Source of the DNA: Pelobium manganitolerans | GTDB taxonomy: Bacteria > Bacteroidota > Bacteroidia > Sphingobacteriales > Sphingobacteriaceae | DNA: 64,000 nucleotides | Direction of reading: 5' to 3' | Assembly (NCBI RefSeq): GCF_003609575.1 | Contig: NZ_MBTA01000001.1 | Location: forward strand, 62,001 to 126,000 | Shown here: piece after piece, positions 43,138 through 51,950 of the stretch | Layout: each line of letters opens with the position of its first letter | How positions within the stretch are numbered: position 1 is the first letter of the stretch | Program-made: the position numbers and the translations under genes | Notes under the pieces: generated by a model | The model's input: the letters and a program-made list of their open reading frames with translations, nothing else | Told to the model about the DNA's origin: nothing | Databases searched by the model: none

Positions 43138-43772
43138 TCACACACATACCCTACCATATAATCCTCAAACTTTTTATAATGCACCACATAGTTTTTTGTA
43201 CGGTTTTCTTTCGCGATGCTAGCTTTAAGTTCGCCTTCATCGGCGTAAGCAAATGCCGCCAACCGGATATGGTCTTTAAAGGAGGTTTCCTTTTTACCGT
43301 TAAGTTTGTACAAAGCTTCCTTGGCGCACCAGCAAACATAAAGCTGTTCAATCCGTTTATCTTCGGCAATAAAATCCAGTTCGGCAGCAGCCAAAAATTT
43401 TTGTTGCACGCGTTCTATCTTCGCTTTTATAATCTCAATATCAATCCCTACTTTCCGCGTTTTGCTAATCATCACGGCGGCATAATCAAAAGAATGGCTT
43501 AAAGAAATGTGGTGCGGGTGGTTCACCAAAAAAGGTTTCCCATTTTCGTCCGTCTGGCAATCTATATACAGCTCGGTGTTTATCATGTTGCGCAACAGCA
43601 CACGCGTAGCCAGCCAATGCAGGTTGCGTTTTTCTTTGCTTAACGACCGCAATACACTTTGCTCGTGCTCCTTCAATTGCAGTTTTGCCTCCAGCTCGGC
43701 CGCGGTTTCGGTAATTTTCCACAAAGCAATAGAGGTATCCGAGTTGATGTTTTGATGAAAAGTGAGGGGCAT
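43134..43772 (-). CDS. 4'-phosphopantetheinyl transferase superfamily protein
   Basis: The 212-residue cytoplasmic enzyme should attach phosphopantetheine from CoA to a carrier protein. The magnesium/CoA motifs are clear: KVGIDIEIIKAK near residue 112 and VCWCAKEALYKLNGK near 150, the W-x-x-KEA signature. The size is between AcpS and Sfp-type enzymes and the N-terminal half has the two-domain Sfp-like pattern (HWLATRVLLRNMI). Target unknown; lipB next door also acts on carrier-protein acyl groups. Its 3' end runs into the heptad array. Confidence 0.87.
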   Translation of the reverse strand: MPLTFHQNINSDTSIALWKITETAAELEAKLQLKEHEQSVLRSLSKEKRNLHWLATRVLLRNMINTELYIDCQTDENGKPFLVNHPHHISLSHSFDYAAVMISKTRKVGIDIEIIKAKIERVQQKFLAAAELDFIAEDKRIEQLYVCWCAKEALYKLNGKKETSFKDHIRLAAFAYADEGELKASIAKENRTKNYVVHYKKFEDYMVGYVCE

Positions 43773-43778
43773 CTCTAA

Positions 43779-43821
43779 AATTATAATTAATTGCCGAAAT
43801 TATTTTAAATAAATTATAATT
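43779..43821. promoter_or_regulatory. Two copies of an AATTATAATT palindrome in a divergent promoter region
   Basis: AATTATAATT occurs at 43779-43788 and again at 43812-43821, 33 bp apart, about three helical turns. It lies between the divergent phosphopantetheinyl transferase and dcd genes. It could be an operator, but AT-rich palindromes also arise by chance. Confidence 0.3.
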
Positions 43822-43843
43822 TAGGCATAATCAAAAATTAGCG

Positions 43844-44380
43844 ATGATACTTTCAGACCAAAACATCTTAAAAGAAATTGAAGCCGGCACCATAGTTATT
43901 GAACCTTTTAAACGCGAGTGTTTAGGCACCAACTCTTACGATGTGCATTTAGGAAAGTATTTGGCCTGCTATACCAACCGCGAGCTAGACGCGCGGAAGC
44001 ATAATACCATAGAACACTTCGAAATACCCAAAGAAGGTTTTGTGCTGCAGCCCAACACGCTTTATTTAGGCGTAACTTTAGAATATACCGAAACGCACAA
44101 GCACGTGCCTTTTTTGGAAGGAAAATCGAGCACGGGGAGGCTTGGCATTGATATACACGCCACCGCCGGAAAAGGCGATGTAGGTTTTTGCAACACCTGG
44201 ACTTTAGAAATTTCGGCAACACAACCCGTACGCATTTACGCCGGTATGCCTATTGGCCAGCTCATTTATTTTATGGTTGAAGGCGATATTGACACGCTTT
44301 ACAATACCAAAGGCAATGCAAAATATAACCACAAAACCACCCGGCCGGTAGAAAGTATGATGTGGAAAAACCAATTTTAA
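43844..44380 (+). CDS. dcd: dCTP deaminase
   Basis: Dcd converts dCTP to dUTP in pyrimidine deoxynucleotide synthesis. The 178-residue protein shows the family pattern: ECLGTNSYDVHLGKYL, HVPFLEGKSSTGRLGIDIHA, with Arg and Ser of the phosphate site, then ATAGKGDVGFCNTWTLEIS carrying the catalytic Glu, and MPIGQLIYFMVEG. The gene is single, with a strong terminator 17 bases after the stop. Confidence 0.94.
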   Translation: MILSDQNILKEIEAGTIVIEPFKRECLGTNSYDVHLGKYLACYTNRELDARKHNTIEHFEIPKEGFVLQPNTLYLGVTLEYTETHKHVPFLEGKSSTGRLGIDIHATAGKGDVGFCNTWTLEISATQPVRIYAGMPIGQLIYFMVEGDIDTLYNTKGNAKYNHKTTRPVESMMWKNQF

Positions 44381-44396
44381 AACAAAGTTAACAGTC

Positions 44397-44430
44397 AAAA
44401 GCCTCTGCACGCAGAGGCTTTTATTTTTTA
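44397..44430 (+). terminator. Intrinsic terminator after dcd
   Basis: AAAAGCCTCTG (44397-44407) and CAGAGGCTTTT (44412-44422) form an 11-bp perfect stem with a short loop and a T-rich tail. It ends just before the next gene's ATG at 44436. Confidence 0.85.
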
Positions 44431-44435
44431 AGCTT

Positions 44436-47138
44436 ATGAAAACAAAACGGACATTGCTGGCAGGCGCCTTATTTGTTTGTGCGCTTATATTTTACGGCTT
44501 CGCAGTCCAAGACAATCCGCTAGCAAAGCTAATTGCACAATTAGAGCAGTACCTGGACAAAAACACCCAAGAAAAAGTTTATTTACATACCGACAAGCCT
44601 TTTTATGCCGTTGGCGATGACATTTGGTTTAAAGCTTATGTGGTAGATGCGCAAACTTTAACGCCCAGCCCTAAAAGCAATATTTTATATGTGGATTTGA
44701 TTGATGCCCGCGACTCTATCCGCAAAACGCTAAGGGTGCCGCTTTTTGCGGGATTAGGCTTGGGAAATATAGAGCTTAAAGATTCTTTGGCCGAGGGCAA
44801 CTATCGATTGCGGGCCTACACGCGCTGGATGCGCAATTTTGACCAAGCTTACTTTTTTGACCGTACGCTTAAAATTGGCAATATATGGACAGATCAGTTG
44901 GTGACCAAAGCCTCGTCGGTGTATCAAAAAAACGGCGATAAGCAGGAAACCACCACCACCATCAATTTTAGCAATTTAGATGGTTACGCTTACGCGGATA
45001 AGGAAGTAAATTATCAGGTTACTGTAGCCGGAAAGGTGCTGAGCCGCGGGCGCACAAAAACAGACGATAAAGGAAACATCAGCCTAAGCTACAGCAATAA
45101 CAAAACTTTTTTGGGTGGCGATGGCGCCATACAAACCAGCATTACTTTAGCCGAAAACACCGTTATTAACCGAAGGATTGCCGTAGTTGATGAAGCAGGA
45201 AATACAGATTTGCAGTTTTTTCCCGAAGGTGGCGATTTGGTAGAAAACGTAAGGAGCAAAGTTGCTTTTAAAGCGCTTGGCGCCGATGGCTTGGGCAAAG
45301 CTGTAACCGGTTTTGTGCAAGACGATGCAGGCAATAAAGTGGCTTTAATTAAAGATAAGCATCTGGGGATGGGCTATTTTGCTTTTGCGCCAATGGCAGG
45401 CAAAAGCTACCAAGCAATGGTGAAGTTTGAAGACGGCGTAGAACGCACTTTTAAACTGCCGCCCGCCAAGCCCGAAGGCATTACGCTGGCGCTGATAAAC
45501 CCAACGGAAGACAAAATAGGCATTAGGGTAGCCGCCAACCAAAGCTTTTTAGCTAAAAACCAAGGAAAAACGTTTTGTATTGTAGGGCAAAACAGCGGAA
45601 ACGTGGTTTACACGGCAAAAGCTAAACTAAACAACCTAAGCTTTGGTGCCGAGCTGGAGCGCTCTAGATTTATCCAGGGCATTAACCAGATTACCCTGCT
45701 TGACGAAAATATGTTGCCGGTAGCCGAGCGTTTATTGTTTATAGCACCAAAAGATACCTTGAGCATAAAATTGCAGGCCAACAAAGCAAACTATCGGCAA
45801 AGAGAGAAAACTAGCATTACTGTAAAAGCCACTAAACCCGACGGAAAGCCGGTAATAGGCTCTTTTTCTATGGCGGTGATAGACCCCAGCAAAATGGATT
45901 TACAGCCCGATAAAGAAGATCATATTTTAAGCAATCTGTTGCTTACGTCAGACATTAAAGGTTATGTGGAGCAACCGGCATATTACTTCAACCATCCTAA
46001 CCAGCAAGTTTTGGCCAATGCCGATATTTTAATGATGACGCAAGGCTGGCGCCGTTTCAGCTGGCAAAACTTAAACGCTACCGCTCTTAGCTATAAACCC
46101 GAAAAAACCATCAGCCTTAGCGGCAAAGTAACCCAAGGAAAAGATAAACCGGTGGCAAACGGCGCGGTGACTGTTTTTGCTAAGAGCGATAAAATCCTCA
46201 TCCTACAAACCAAAACCGACAGCAATGGCGAGTTTATGATTGATAGCCTGACGTTCCCAGACAGCACCACGTTTTTGGTGCAGGCGCGTACAGAAAAAGG
46301 GCGCAAAAACGTAGATATCGAAATTTACGACAGCACCGTGCCGGTGGTTACGGCCAACCCTAACCGGGCAGACCTGACGGTAAACATCAACGAATCGATG
46401 CAGGCCTATCTTCAAAACAGTAAATCGCAGTACGAAGCCTGGCTAAAAAGCGGTTTGGTTAATCGCTCTGTACTGTTAAAAGAAGTGGTGGTGGTGGACC
46501 GGAAAGCGCCGGTGAAAAATTCGTCAAACCTAAATGGCGCCGGAAATGCCGACAAGGTATTTACCGCGAAAGATTTAGAAAGCTCTTACTCTTTAGAACA
46601 AGCTTTAATAGGGCGCGTGGCCGGCTTAACTTTTAGCAACGGAATCGCTTACATCCGCGGACAGCAGGCACAAATTGTAATGGACGGCTTTTATATGGAT
46701 GCCGATTTCTTGAATAGCATTCCGGTTTCGGATGTTGAATCGGTAGAGATTTTAAAAAACATTGCTTACACGGCTATTTATGGCAGTCGCGGAGGTGGAG
46801 GTGTAATTGTAATTAATACAAAACGAGGCGAATCTAACTATACCAGAGATATTTACGTGCCGGGCGTAAAAACCATCAGGCCTATTGGCTTGGTGCCGGC
46901 CAAAGAATTTTACGTGCCTAACTACGCCGATCCGAAAATTAACCCGAATGTGCCAGATTTGCGCACGACTGTATATTGGAACCCAAATATTGTTACCGAT
47001 AGCTTGGGCAATGCTACGGTAAGTTTTTATAATGGCGACAATCCCGGGAAATATCGTGTAACTTTAGAGGGCATGGACCTTAGCGGGCATTTGGCGCGCA
47101 AGGTGATGTATTATAATTTGAACGCAAAAAGTAAATAA
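44436..47138 (+). CDS. Macroglobulin-like secreted protein carrying a TonB plug domain without a barrel
   Basis: The 900-residue protein has a signal/anchor helix (LLAGALFVCALIFYGFAV) and then MG-type beta domains: KVYLHTDKPFYAVGDDIWFKA is the usual MG2 start, and further beta-sandwich repeats run to about residue 670, including a carboxypeptidase-regulatory-like segment (TISLSGKVTQGKDKPVANGA). Residues about 690-800 are a TonB-dependent-receptor plug: KEVVVVDRKAP, SLEQALIGRVAGL, VSDVESVEILKNIAYTAIYG and GGGGVIVINTKRG. About 90 residues of beta domain follow; no 22-strand barrel exists. This architecture recurs in Bacteroidetes, but what the plug does without its barrel is unknown. The stop overlaps the next start in TAATG. 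Confidence 0.85.
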   Translation: MKTKRTLLAGALFVCALIFYGFAVQDNPLAKLIAQLEQYLDKNTQEKVYLHTDKPFYAVGDDIWFKAYVVDAQTLTPSPKSNILYVDLIDARDSIRKTLRVPLFAGLGLGNIELKDSLAEGNYRLRAYTRWMRNFDQAYFFDRTLKIGNIWTDQLVTKASSVYQKNGDKQETTTTINFSNLDGYAYADKEVNYQVTVAGKVLSRGRTKTDDKGNISLSYSNNKTFLGGDGAIQTSITLAENTVINRRIAVVDEAGNTDLQFFPEGGDLVENVRSKVAFKALGADGLGKAVTGFVQDDAGNKVALIKDKHLGMGYFAFAPMAGKSYQAMVKFEDGVERTFKLPPAKPEGITLALINPTEDKIGIRVAANQSFLAKNQGKTFCIVGQNSGNVVYTAKAKLNNLSFGAELERSRFIQGINQITLLDENMLPVAERLLFIAPKDTLSIKLQANKANYRQREKTSITVKATKPDGKPVIGSFSMAVIDPSKMDLQPDKEDHILSNLLLTSDIKGYVEQPAYYFNHPNQQVLANADILMMTQGWRRFSWQNLNATALSYKPEKTISLSGKVTQGKDKPVANGAVTVFAKSDKILILQTKTDSNGEFMIDSLTFPDSTTFLVQARTEKGRKNVDIEIYDSTVPVVTANPNRADLTVNINESMQAYLQNSKSQYEAWLKSGLVNRSVLLKEVVVVDRKAPVKNSSNLNGAGNADKVFTAKDLESSYSLEQALIGRVAGLTFSNGIAYIRGQQAQIVMDGFYMDADFLNSIPVSDVESVEILKNIAYTAIYGSRGGGGVIVINTKRGESNYTRDIYVPGVKTIRPIGLVPAKEFYVPNYADPKINPNVPDLRTTVYWNPNIVTDSLGNATVSFYNGDNPGKYRVTLEGMDLSGHLARKVMYYNLNAKSK

Positions 47139-47896
47139 TGGAATTTATTAAAACCACCATACAAGATCATGTAGCAATTGTTTCTTTAGACAGAGGAAAA
47201 TCTAACGCGATTAACGAAACCATGCTGGACGAACTGCAGAAAATGGTCAAAAGTGTTGAACAGGATGCTAATATCTTTGGGCTGATTTTAACCGGCAAAC
47301 ACGGTTTTTTTACCGCAGGCTTGGATTTGATTGAGCTTTATAATTATAACGAAGAGCAGATGTTGAGCTTTTGGACGAAGTTTCTGAAGCTGATTAACAC
47401 TTTGGTGGAGTTTAAAAAGCCCTTTATTACGGCAATTAGCGGGCATAGCCCTGCCGGTGGTTGCGTACTGGCTATTTGTGCTGATTACCGCGTAATGGCG
47501 GAGGGCGAATACATCATCGGCTTAAATGAGGTGCCGGTGGGGATTATAGTTCCGGATAGTATTTTTGAGTTATACGCATTTTGGATAGGAGAAGCCAAAG
47601 CCTACCGGAATTTGTTAGAAGGTAAATTGATGAACCCGGCAGAAGCCAAACAAATTGGTTTGGTAGATGCTACCTCGTCTATAGACTCTTTGATGACTGT
47701 TGCCTTAAAACAGATGAAAGTTTATCTACAACTAGAGCAAAACACCTGGCAGCAAAGCAAACAAAACCTTCGGAAAAAGCTGATTGCAAAAGTGAATGAA
47801 AACCAACAAGAGACCGTAGAAAAGGTTTTGCAGCAGTGGTGGTCGGCAAGTACCCGTGCAATTTTAAAAACGATTATAGGAAATCTGAAGGGGTAA
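47138..47896 (+). CDS. Enoyl-CoA hydratase/isomerase family protein
   Basis: The 252-residue protein has the crotonase fold: VAIVSLDRGKSNAINETML at the start, GLILTGKHGFFTAGLDLIE carrying the first oxyanion-hole turn, and AISGHSPAGGCVLAICADYRVM carrying the second. The usual catalytic Glu positions around residues 110-140 are not all obvious (GEYIIGLNEVPVGII is present), so it may be an isomerase or a non-hydratase member. It starts with a TAATG overlap on the macroglobulin-like gene, which is an odd functional pairing. A repeat array begins 2 bases after its stop. Confidence 0.85.
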   Translation: MEFIKTTIQDHVAIVSLDRGKSNAINETMLDELQKMVKSVEQDANIFGLILTGKHGFFTAGLDLIELYNYNEEQMLSFWTKFLKLINTLVEFKKPFITAISGHSPAGGCVLAICADYRVMAEGEYIIGLNEVPVGIIVPDSIFELYAFWIGEAKAYRNLLEGKLMNPAEAKQIGLVDATSSIDSLMTVALKQMKVYLQLEQNTWQQSKQNLRKKLIAKVNENQQETVEKVLQQWWSASTRAILKTIIGNLKG

Positions 47897-47897
47897 A

Positions 47898-48085
47898 AGA
47901 ATAAGGACAAAGTGCGTCAGTCTTGATACTTTGTAGGAGAGTAAAGAACAAGGAGCAAAGAATAAAGACAAAGTGCGTCTGTCTTGATACTTGATACTTT
48001 GTAGGAGAGTGAAGAACAAGGAGCAAAGAATAAGGACAAAGTGCGTCTGTCTTGATACTTGGTACTTTCTACTCGATACTTTCTA
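47898..48085. repeat. Repeat array with 7-bp periodicity and three larger copies
   Basis: Three copies of a block beginning AGAATAARGACAAAGTGCGT start at 47898, 47959 and 48027, spaced 61 and 68 bp. The difference is exactly one extra heptad (TACTTGA). Within each block, runs such as GAACAAG GAGCAAA GAATAAA GACAAAG and TGATACT TGGTACT TTCTACT have a 7-bp period. The right end, read on the minus strand, is GTATTAA GTAGAAA GTATCGA, an inverted version of the left-end theme. The array supplies the stop codon (48083-48085) of the permease gene. Confidence 0.7.
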
Positions 48086-49306
48086 CTTAATACTCAGTGC
48101 CAGCTTCTTCACACTCAGCCTGGAGCTAATAAAAGATGCCACAAAAGAAATTACCATTACGGTAACAAAAACCAGCACAAAATCACTGGCTTTTAATGCC
48201 ATTGGGTAAGCATTTACTACCATATTTCCTTGCGCCATCGTGATAAAACCGTACTTCATCTGTGCATAAGCAAAAGCAATCCCCACGCTCATCCCTACTA
48301 TACATCCTATAAAAGAAATCATTAATCCCTCTAATAAAAAAATCTGGCGGATCATCTTTTTACCTGCGCCTAAACTGTTTAGCACGGCAATATCCTTTTG
48401 CTTATCAATCACCAACATGGTTAAAGAACCTACAATATTAAAGGTGGCAATCACCAACACAAAGGTTAAAATTAGGTAAACCGCCCATTTTTCTGAGTTT
48501 AAGATTTTGTACAGCAAAGCATTTTGCTGAATGCGGTCTTTCACCAAAAAATCTTTCCCAAACTTTTGTTGCAGGTTTTTAGCAAGCACCTGCGCATCTG
48601 CATTTGGCTTCAAATAAACCTCCACTGCACTTATCTTTTCTGGTTCGCCCAGTAATTCGCGTGCCGTGCTTAAAGCAATAATTACGCTGTTGTCCGAATC
48701 TTGGTTAGATTCAAACACACCAACCGGTGTGGCATAGCGAACTACAAATTCATCTGCCGGCCCAAATGCGCCACTACCTGCATTTTTATTGGGCGAATAA
48801 ATTTCTAAAGCGGTTAAAGGGCTATTTACATTTATCCCTAAAGAGTATTGCACCGTAGCCCCTACAAGCGCAGTTGGGTATTCGCCGTCTTGTAATACAA
48901 ACTCGCCTTGTACCAAGCTGGAGGCTAATCGTTTATTGGCTAAAAAAGACGGATCAACACCTTTTATTTGTCCAATAAATTGTTGCTTTCCATAGCGTAA
49001 AAGCGCTTTTTCTTCTAGTACTTGGCTGTAAAAACTGACGGAAGGATCTTCCTTCAGATTACTCAAATCTAATCTCTTTGGATCAAAGGATTTGCCCTGC
49101 GCCGGCTCTATGCGTAAATCTGGCGTAATGGTATTTGATAAAGAAACCACCAACTGCTCTAGCCCATTAAAAGCGGATAAAATGACAATTAACGCGGCGC
49201 TGCCCACAAAAACGCCCAGCATAGATATGCCCGAAATTATATTTATAGCATGGGTAGACTTTTTAGAAAAAAGATACCTTTTGGCGATATAATAAGCAGT
49301 ATTCAA
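48083..49306 (-). CDS. ABC transporter permease, LolC/E (FtsX-like) type, TTG start
   Basis: The 407-residue inner-membrane protein has four helices: one near residue 30 (ISMLGVFVGSAALIVILSAF), then a large periplasmic domain, then three grouped at about 270-395, including YLILTFVLVIATFNIVGSLTMLVI and IGCIVGMSVGIAFAYAQMK. This is the MacB/FtsX permease layout used in lipoprotein release by LolCDE. Start is TTG at 49306, 2 bases after the upstream stop; no better codon is near. An ATPase partner is not in this window. It follows an MBL-fold and an alpha/beta hydrolase gene on the same strand. Its last codons lie in a repeat array. Confidence 0.87.
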   Translation of the reverse strand: MNTAYYIAKRYLFSKKSTHAINIISGISMLGVFVGSAALIVILSAFNGLEQLVVSLSNTITPDLRIEPAQGKSFDPKRLDLSNLKEDPSVSFYSQVLEEKALLRYGKQQFIGQIKGVDPSFLANKRLASSLVQGEFVLQDGEYPTALVGATVQYSLGINVNSPLTALEIYSPNKNAGSGAFGPADEFVVRYATPVGVFESNQDSDNSVIIALSTARELLGEPEKISAVEVYLKPNADAQVLAKNLQQKFGKDFLVKDRIQQNALLYKILNSEKWAVYLILTFVLVIATFNIVGSLTMLVIDKQKDIAVLNSLGAGKKMIRQIFLLEGLMISFIGCIVGMSVGIAFAYAQMKYGFITMAQGNMVVNAYPMALKASDFVLVFVTVMVISFVASFISSRLSVKKLALSIK

Positions 49307-49308
49307 GG

Positions 49309-49947
49309 TTAATGCGCAAAAAACGGGTTATGCACTTTTTCAAACCCAATGGTGGTATGCGGGCCGTGGCCGGGATAAACTTCTACCTCATCTGGCAAGG
49401 TAAAAAGTTTGGTTCTAATACTTTCTAACAACTGGCTGTGATTTCCGCCAGGCAAATCTGTACGCCCAATACTTCCGCGGAAAAGCGCATCGCCACCAAT
49501 TACAAAAGCATCGGCCTTGCTGTAAAAACACAAATGTGCGGGCGAGTGTCCGGGCGTAAACAACAGCTGTAAAGCTTCGTCTCCCAAAAAAATTTGTCCG
49601 CTTTCTGGTAAAAAGGTCTCCGGCTCTGGCGAAAGCTGATAATTAAAGCCCTGTTGTGGCGCATAAGATGGCACTGCGTGCAACAAAGGCAACTCGCCTT
49701 TATTAAATTGAGGTTTTAAACCGAAAACATCAAACACAAATTTATTGCCCAATACATGGTCTATATGACAATGTGTGTTTAACAATAAAACTGGTTTTAA
49801 GTTGTTTTGTTTGATGAAATTGACAACTGCATTTTCTTCCGTGGCGTTGTACATGCCAGGGTCAACAATAGCACAATCACCAGTTTTGGTGTATAAGATA
49901 TAGGTGTTTTCCTGATAAGGATTGTTTACAAAAGCTTTTAATTCCAT
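49309..49947 (-). CDS. MBL-fold metallo-hydrolase, glyoxalase II-like
   Basis: The 212-residue cytoplasmic protein has the metal site THCHIDHVLGNKFVFD near residue 55 (HxHxDH) and the further ligands LFTPGHSPAHLCFYS near 137 and VIGGDALFRGSIGRTDLPGG near 153; the last His is in YPGHGPHTTIG. This fits hydroxyacylglutathione-hydrolase-like or persulfide dioxygenase-related enzymes. I chose ATG at 49947, which overlaps the hydrolase stop as TAATG; an upstream ATG adds six residues inside the previous gene. It is in a three-gene operon with the permease. Confidence 0.9.
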   Translation of the reverse strand: MELKAFVNNPYQENTYILYTKTGDCAIVDPGMYNATEENAVVNFIKQNNLKPVLLLNTHCHIDHVLGNKFVFDVFGLKPQFNKGELPLLHAVPSYAPQQGFNYQLSPEPETFLPESGQIFLGDEALQLLFTPGHSPAHLCFYSKADAFVIGGDALFRGSIGRTDLPGGNHSQLLESIRTKLFTLPDEVEVYPGHGPHTTIGFEKVHNPFFAH

Positions 49948-51260
49948 TATTTTTGATTTATCCAACTCGCCACATCATCCACCAAAGTTTGGTCCACATT
50001 TGCGGGCATCAAATACTGCCTGCTGTCGCCTTTCTCGCTCACAAAAGTGAGTAAATGGTTTAGCATAGGGTAAAATTTAAAGTCGGCGTTTCGTTTACTT
50101 TTTAAGGCTTTTTGCCAAAGCGAATAATCCGTTTCCCCAACCTGAAAATCATGCCCGCCTTGCAAAACCAAAATCCTCTGTGGTAATTTTTTGGCAATTG
50201 CCGTTTGGTCCATCGCATTCAAATCTGCCCAATAAGCCGTAGGCAAGCCCAAATATACTGAATCCTGAGCCGGCGTGTTGCTGTTAAATGTTTTGGTTTT
50301 ATTTAACAGCGCAATGCCTTCGGCTAATAACTTAGCGCCTACCTTGCTTGTGTCTTTGCTTTGCGCATAAGCATCTTTACTTTGCTCGGCCATTAAATCT
50401 TGCAATTTACGTGCAGGCGCGGCGGCTAAAACCAATCCTTTAACAGATGGGTCCAAAGTAGCAATGCGTGGCGCCAGCATCCCGCCAAGGCTGTGTCCAA
50501 AAACATATAACTTGTTTGCATCTACCTGTGGAACCGTTTTGGCGTAGTTTAAGACCGCAATTGCATCATCTAAAACTTCATCTTTCACCGTGGCGGCGCC
50601 TTTAAAATCTTGCGGATAAATTAAAGTACGTTTTACATAGCGGATAGAGGCGATGCCTTTGCTTGCTAAACCCAAAGCCAAATCCTGAAAAGGTTTGTTA
50701 GCGCCAATGCTTTCATCCATATCATGCGGCCCGCTGCCGTGCACAAAAACCACCAATGGCACATTTACGCTGTCTTTTGGAACGGTGAGCATGGCCGGAA
50801 GCTCGTACTTGCCCGATTTAATGGTAATCAGTTTTTGGGTGTAGGACGCGGTATCGGCATAACTTGGGATCTTATGCGAATTACTAGGCGATTTAGGCAA
50901 CAAAAATATGCCTGCAATTTTCTCTTCTTTGTTAAATGCCAGCTGAAATGATTGATTATCAGATGCAAATTTGAGGTTTAAAATCACCAGCTGGTAATCG
51001 TCCTTCATTTTGTTTTGCACGCCATCAACACCTTCAAAAGCACCCATTTGCTGTTTTAGCTGTAGCCACAAAGCTTGCAGGCTTTCCGGTTTAATTTTAT
51101 CTGCTACGCTGGCATCAAAAAATTGGTGCGCTTTGGCATAATTGCCAGAATCTAACTGGGCAAAAAACGTTTCGGCTAAATTTATGGTTCTAAAAATACC
51201 TTGTGCCTTTACGGCGATACCTGATAAGGCGAAGAAGCAAATGAGTAAGATTTTTTTCAT
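49947..51260 (-). CDS. Secreted alpha/beta hydrolase with DUF3887 domain
   Basis: The 437-residue protein has a signal peptide ending near IAVKAQG. Residues about 25-125 form a DUF3887-type helical/NTF2-like domain (FFAQLDSGNYAKAHQFFDAS). The hydrolase part starts near 145: LVVFVHGSGPHDMDESIG (oxyanion loop), the nucleophile elbow YVFGHSLGGMLAP near 270, and the acid/His end with ILVLQGGHDFQVGETDYSLW and FYPMLNHLLTF. It resembles dienelactone or prolyl oligopeptidase-type esterases; the substrate is unknown. It starts the operon with the MBL protein and the permease. Confidence 0.87.
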   Translation of the reverse strand: MKKILLICFFALSGIAVKAQGIFRTINLAETFFAQLDSGNYAKAHQFFDASVADKIKPESLQALWLQLKQQMGAFEGVDGVQNKMKDDYQLVILNLKFASDNQSFQLAFNKEEKIAGIFLLPKSPSNSHKIPSYADTASYTQKLITIKSGKYELPAMLTVPKDSVNVPLVVFVHGSGPHDMDESIGANKPFQDLALGLASKGIASIRYVKRTLIYPQDFKGAATVKDEVLDDAIAVLNYAKTVPQVDANKLYVFGHSLGGMLAPRIATLDPSVKGLVLAAAPARKLQDLMAEQSKDAYAQSKDTSKVGAKLLAEGIALLNKTKTFNSNTPAQDSVYLGLPTAYWADLNAMDQTAIAKKLPQRILVLQGGHDFQVGETDYSLWQKALKSKRNADFKFYPMLNHLLTFVSEKGDSRQYLMPANVDQTLVDDVASWINQK

Positions 51261-51294
51261 GATTTAGGCTGCATTTTTAGGATGCGATTAGGTT

Positions 51295-51876
51295 TTAGGG
51301 TTTCCAACGGAAGGTTTTGATCATCCGGTCGATATCTGTTTTGATAAAATCTACCACCGGCTGGATGGAATCTGGCTGTGGTTTTTCATTAAAATAAAGC
51401 GCTGCGCGCAAAAAGTTGCGGGTGCTATCGGTTAAAAAAAACTGGGCAGATGAAGCTGTATTGCCATCAATGGTATAAAACACGCCGTAAACGTTATGTT
51501 CTTTTACCTCGATTAAACCTTCATCAATACCGGTAGCTTTAACAGTATGTTTAAAGGCCAGCTTCCGCGAGTCTTCTACCAGCTCATCAAACTTTTTCTT
51601 AGAATCAATTTTGTAATAGCTTAAATGCAAACGGGCGTTAAAAGCCGGAAAAGTGAGGTTATACCAATTTGGCCGGTTGCCATCGGCACTGTCCAAATAC
51701 ATTTTGGCATATTGTGGATACTCGAAACTGTAATGGGCATTGCTATCAAAGAGCTGATAAGCTTTCTCTGGAAACTCTAACCTGAAATATCCGCGCGGTT
51801 TAGGCGCATAGTTTTTGTTTTGATTGCAGGCCAGTAAACCTAACACACAGCAAATGCAAAAAAACAGGTATTTCAT
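51295..51876 (-). CDS. gldD: Gliding motility lipoprotein GldD
   Basis: GldD is needed for gliding in Flavobacterium and is widespread in Bacteroidota. The 193-residue product has a signal peptide with lipobox LLAC (Cys about 17). The mature start has PKPRGYFRLEFPEKAYQLFD, the diagnostic GldD block, followed by the conserved ARLHLSYYKI and GVFYTIDGNTASSAQFFLTD. No other gld gene is in the window. It lies alone between the hydrolase and aroE genes, so its regulation cannot be read from context. Confidence 0.92.
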   Translation of the reverse strand: MKYLFFCICCVLGLLACNQNKNYAPKPRGYFRLEFPEKAYQLFDSNAHYSFEYPQYAKMYLDSADGNRPNWYNLTFPAFNARLHLSYYKIDSKKKFDELVEDSRKLAFKHTVKATGIDEGLIEVKEHNVYGVFYTIDGNTASSAQFFLTDSTRNFLRAALYFNEKPQPDSIQPVVDFIKTDIDRMIKTFRWKP

Positions 51877-51950
51877 TGGCTCAAGATATTAATTTTTGCA
51901 GATTTTTTTTGCCTACAAGGTGTGGCAAGCCAGAAAAAAGCCCGTTTAAG

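Noticed and set aside
47138-47896. Reading the crotonase-fold protein as a fatty acid oxidation operon gene
   Set aside because: The fold is clear but the catalytic Glu positions are not both obvious and the neighbours are not oxidation genes.
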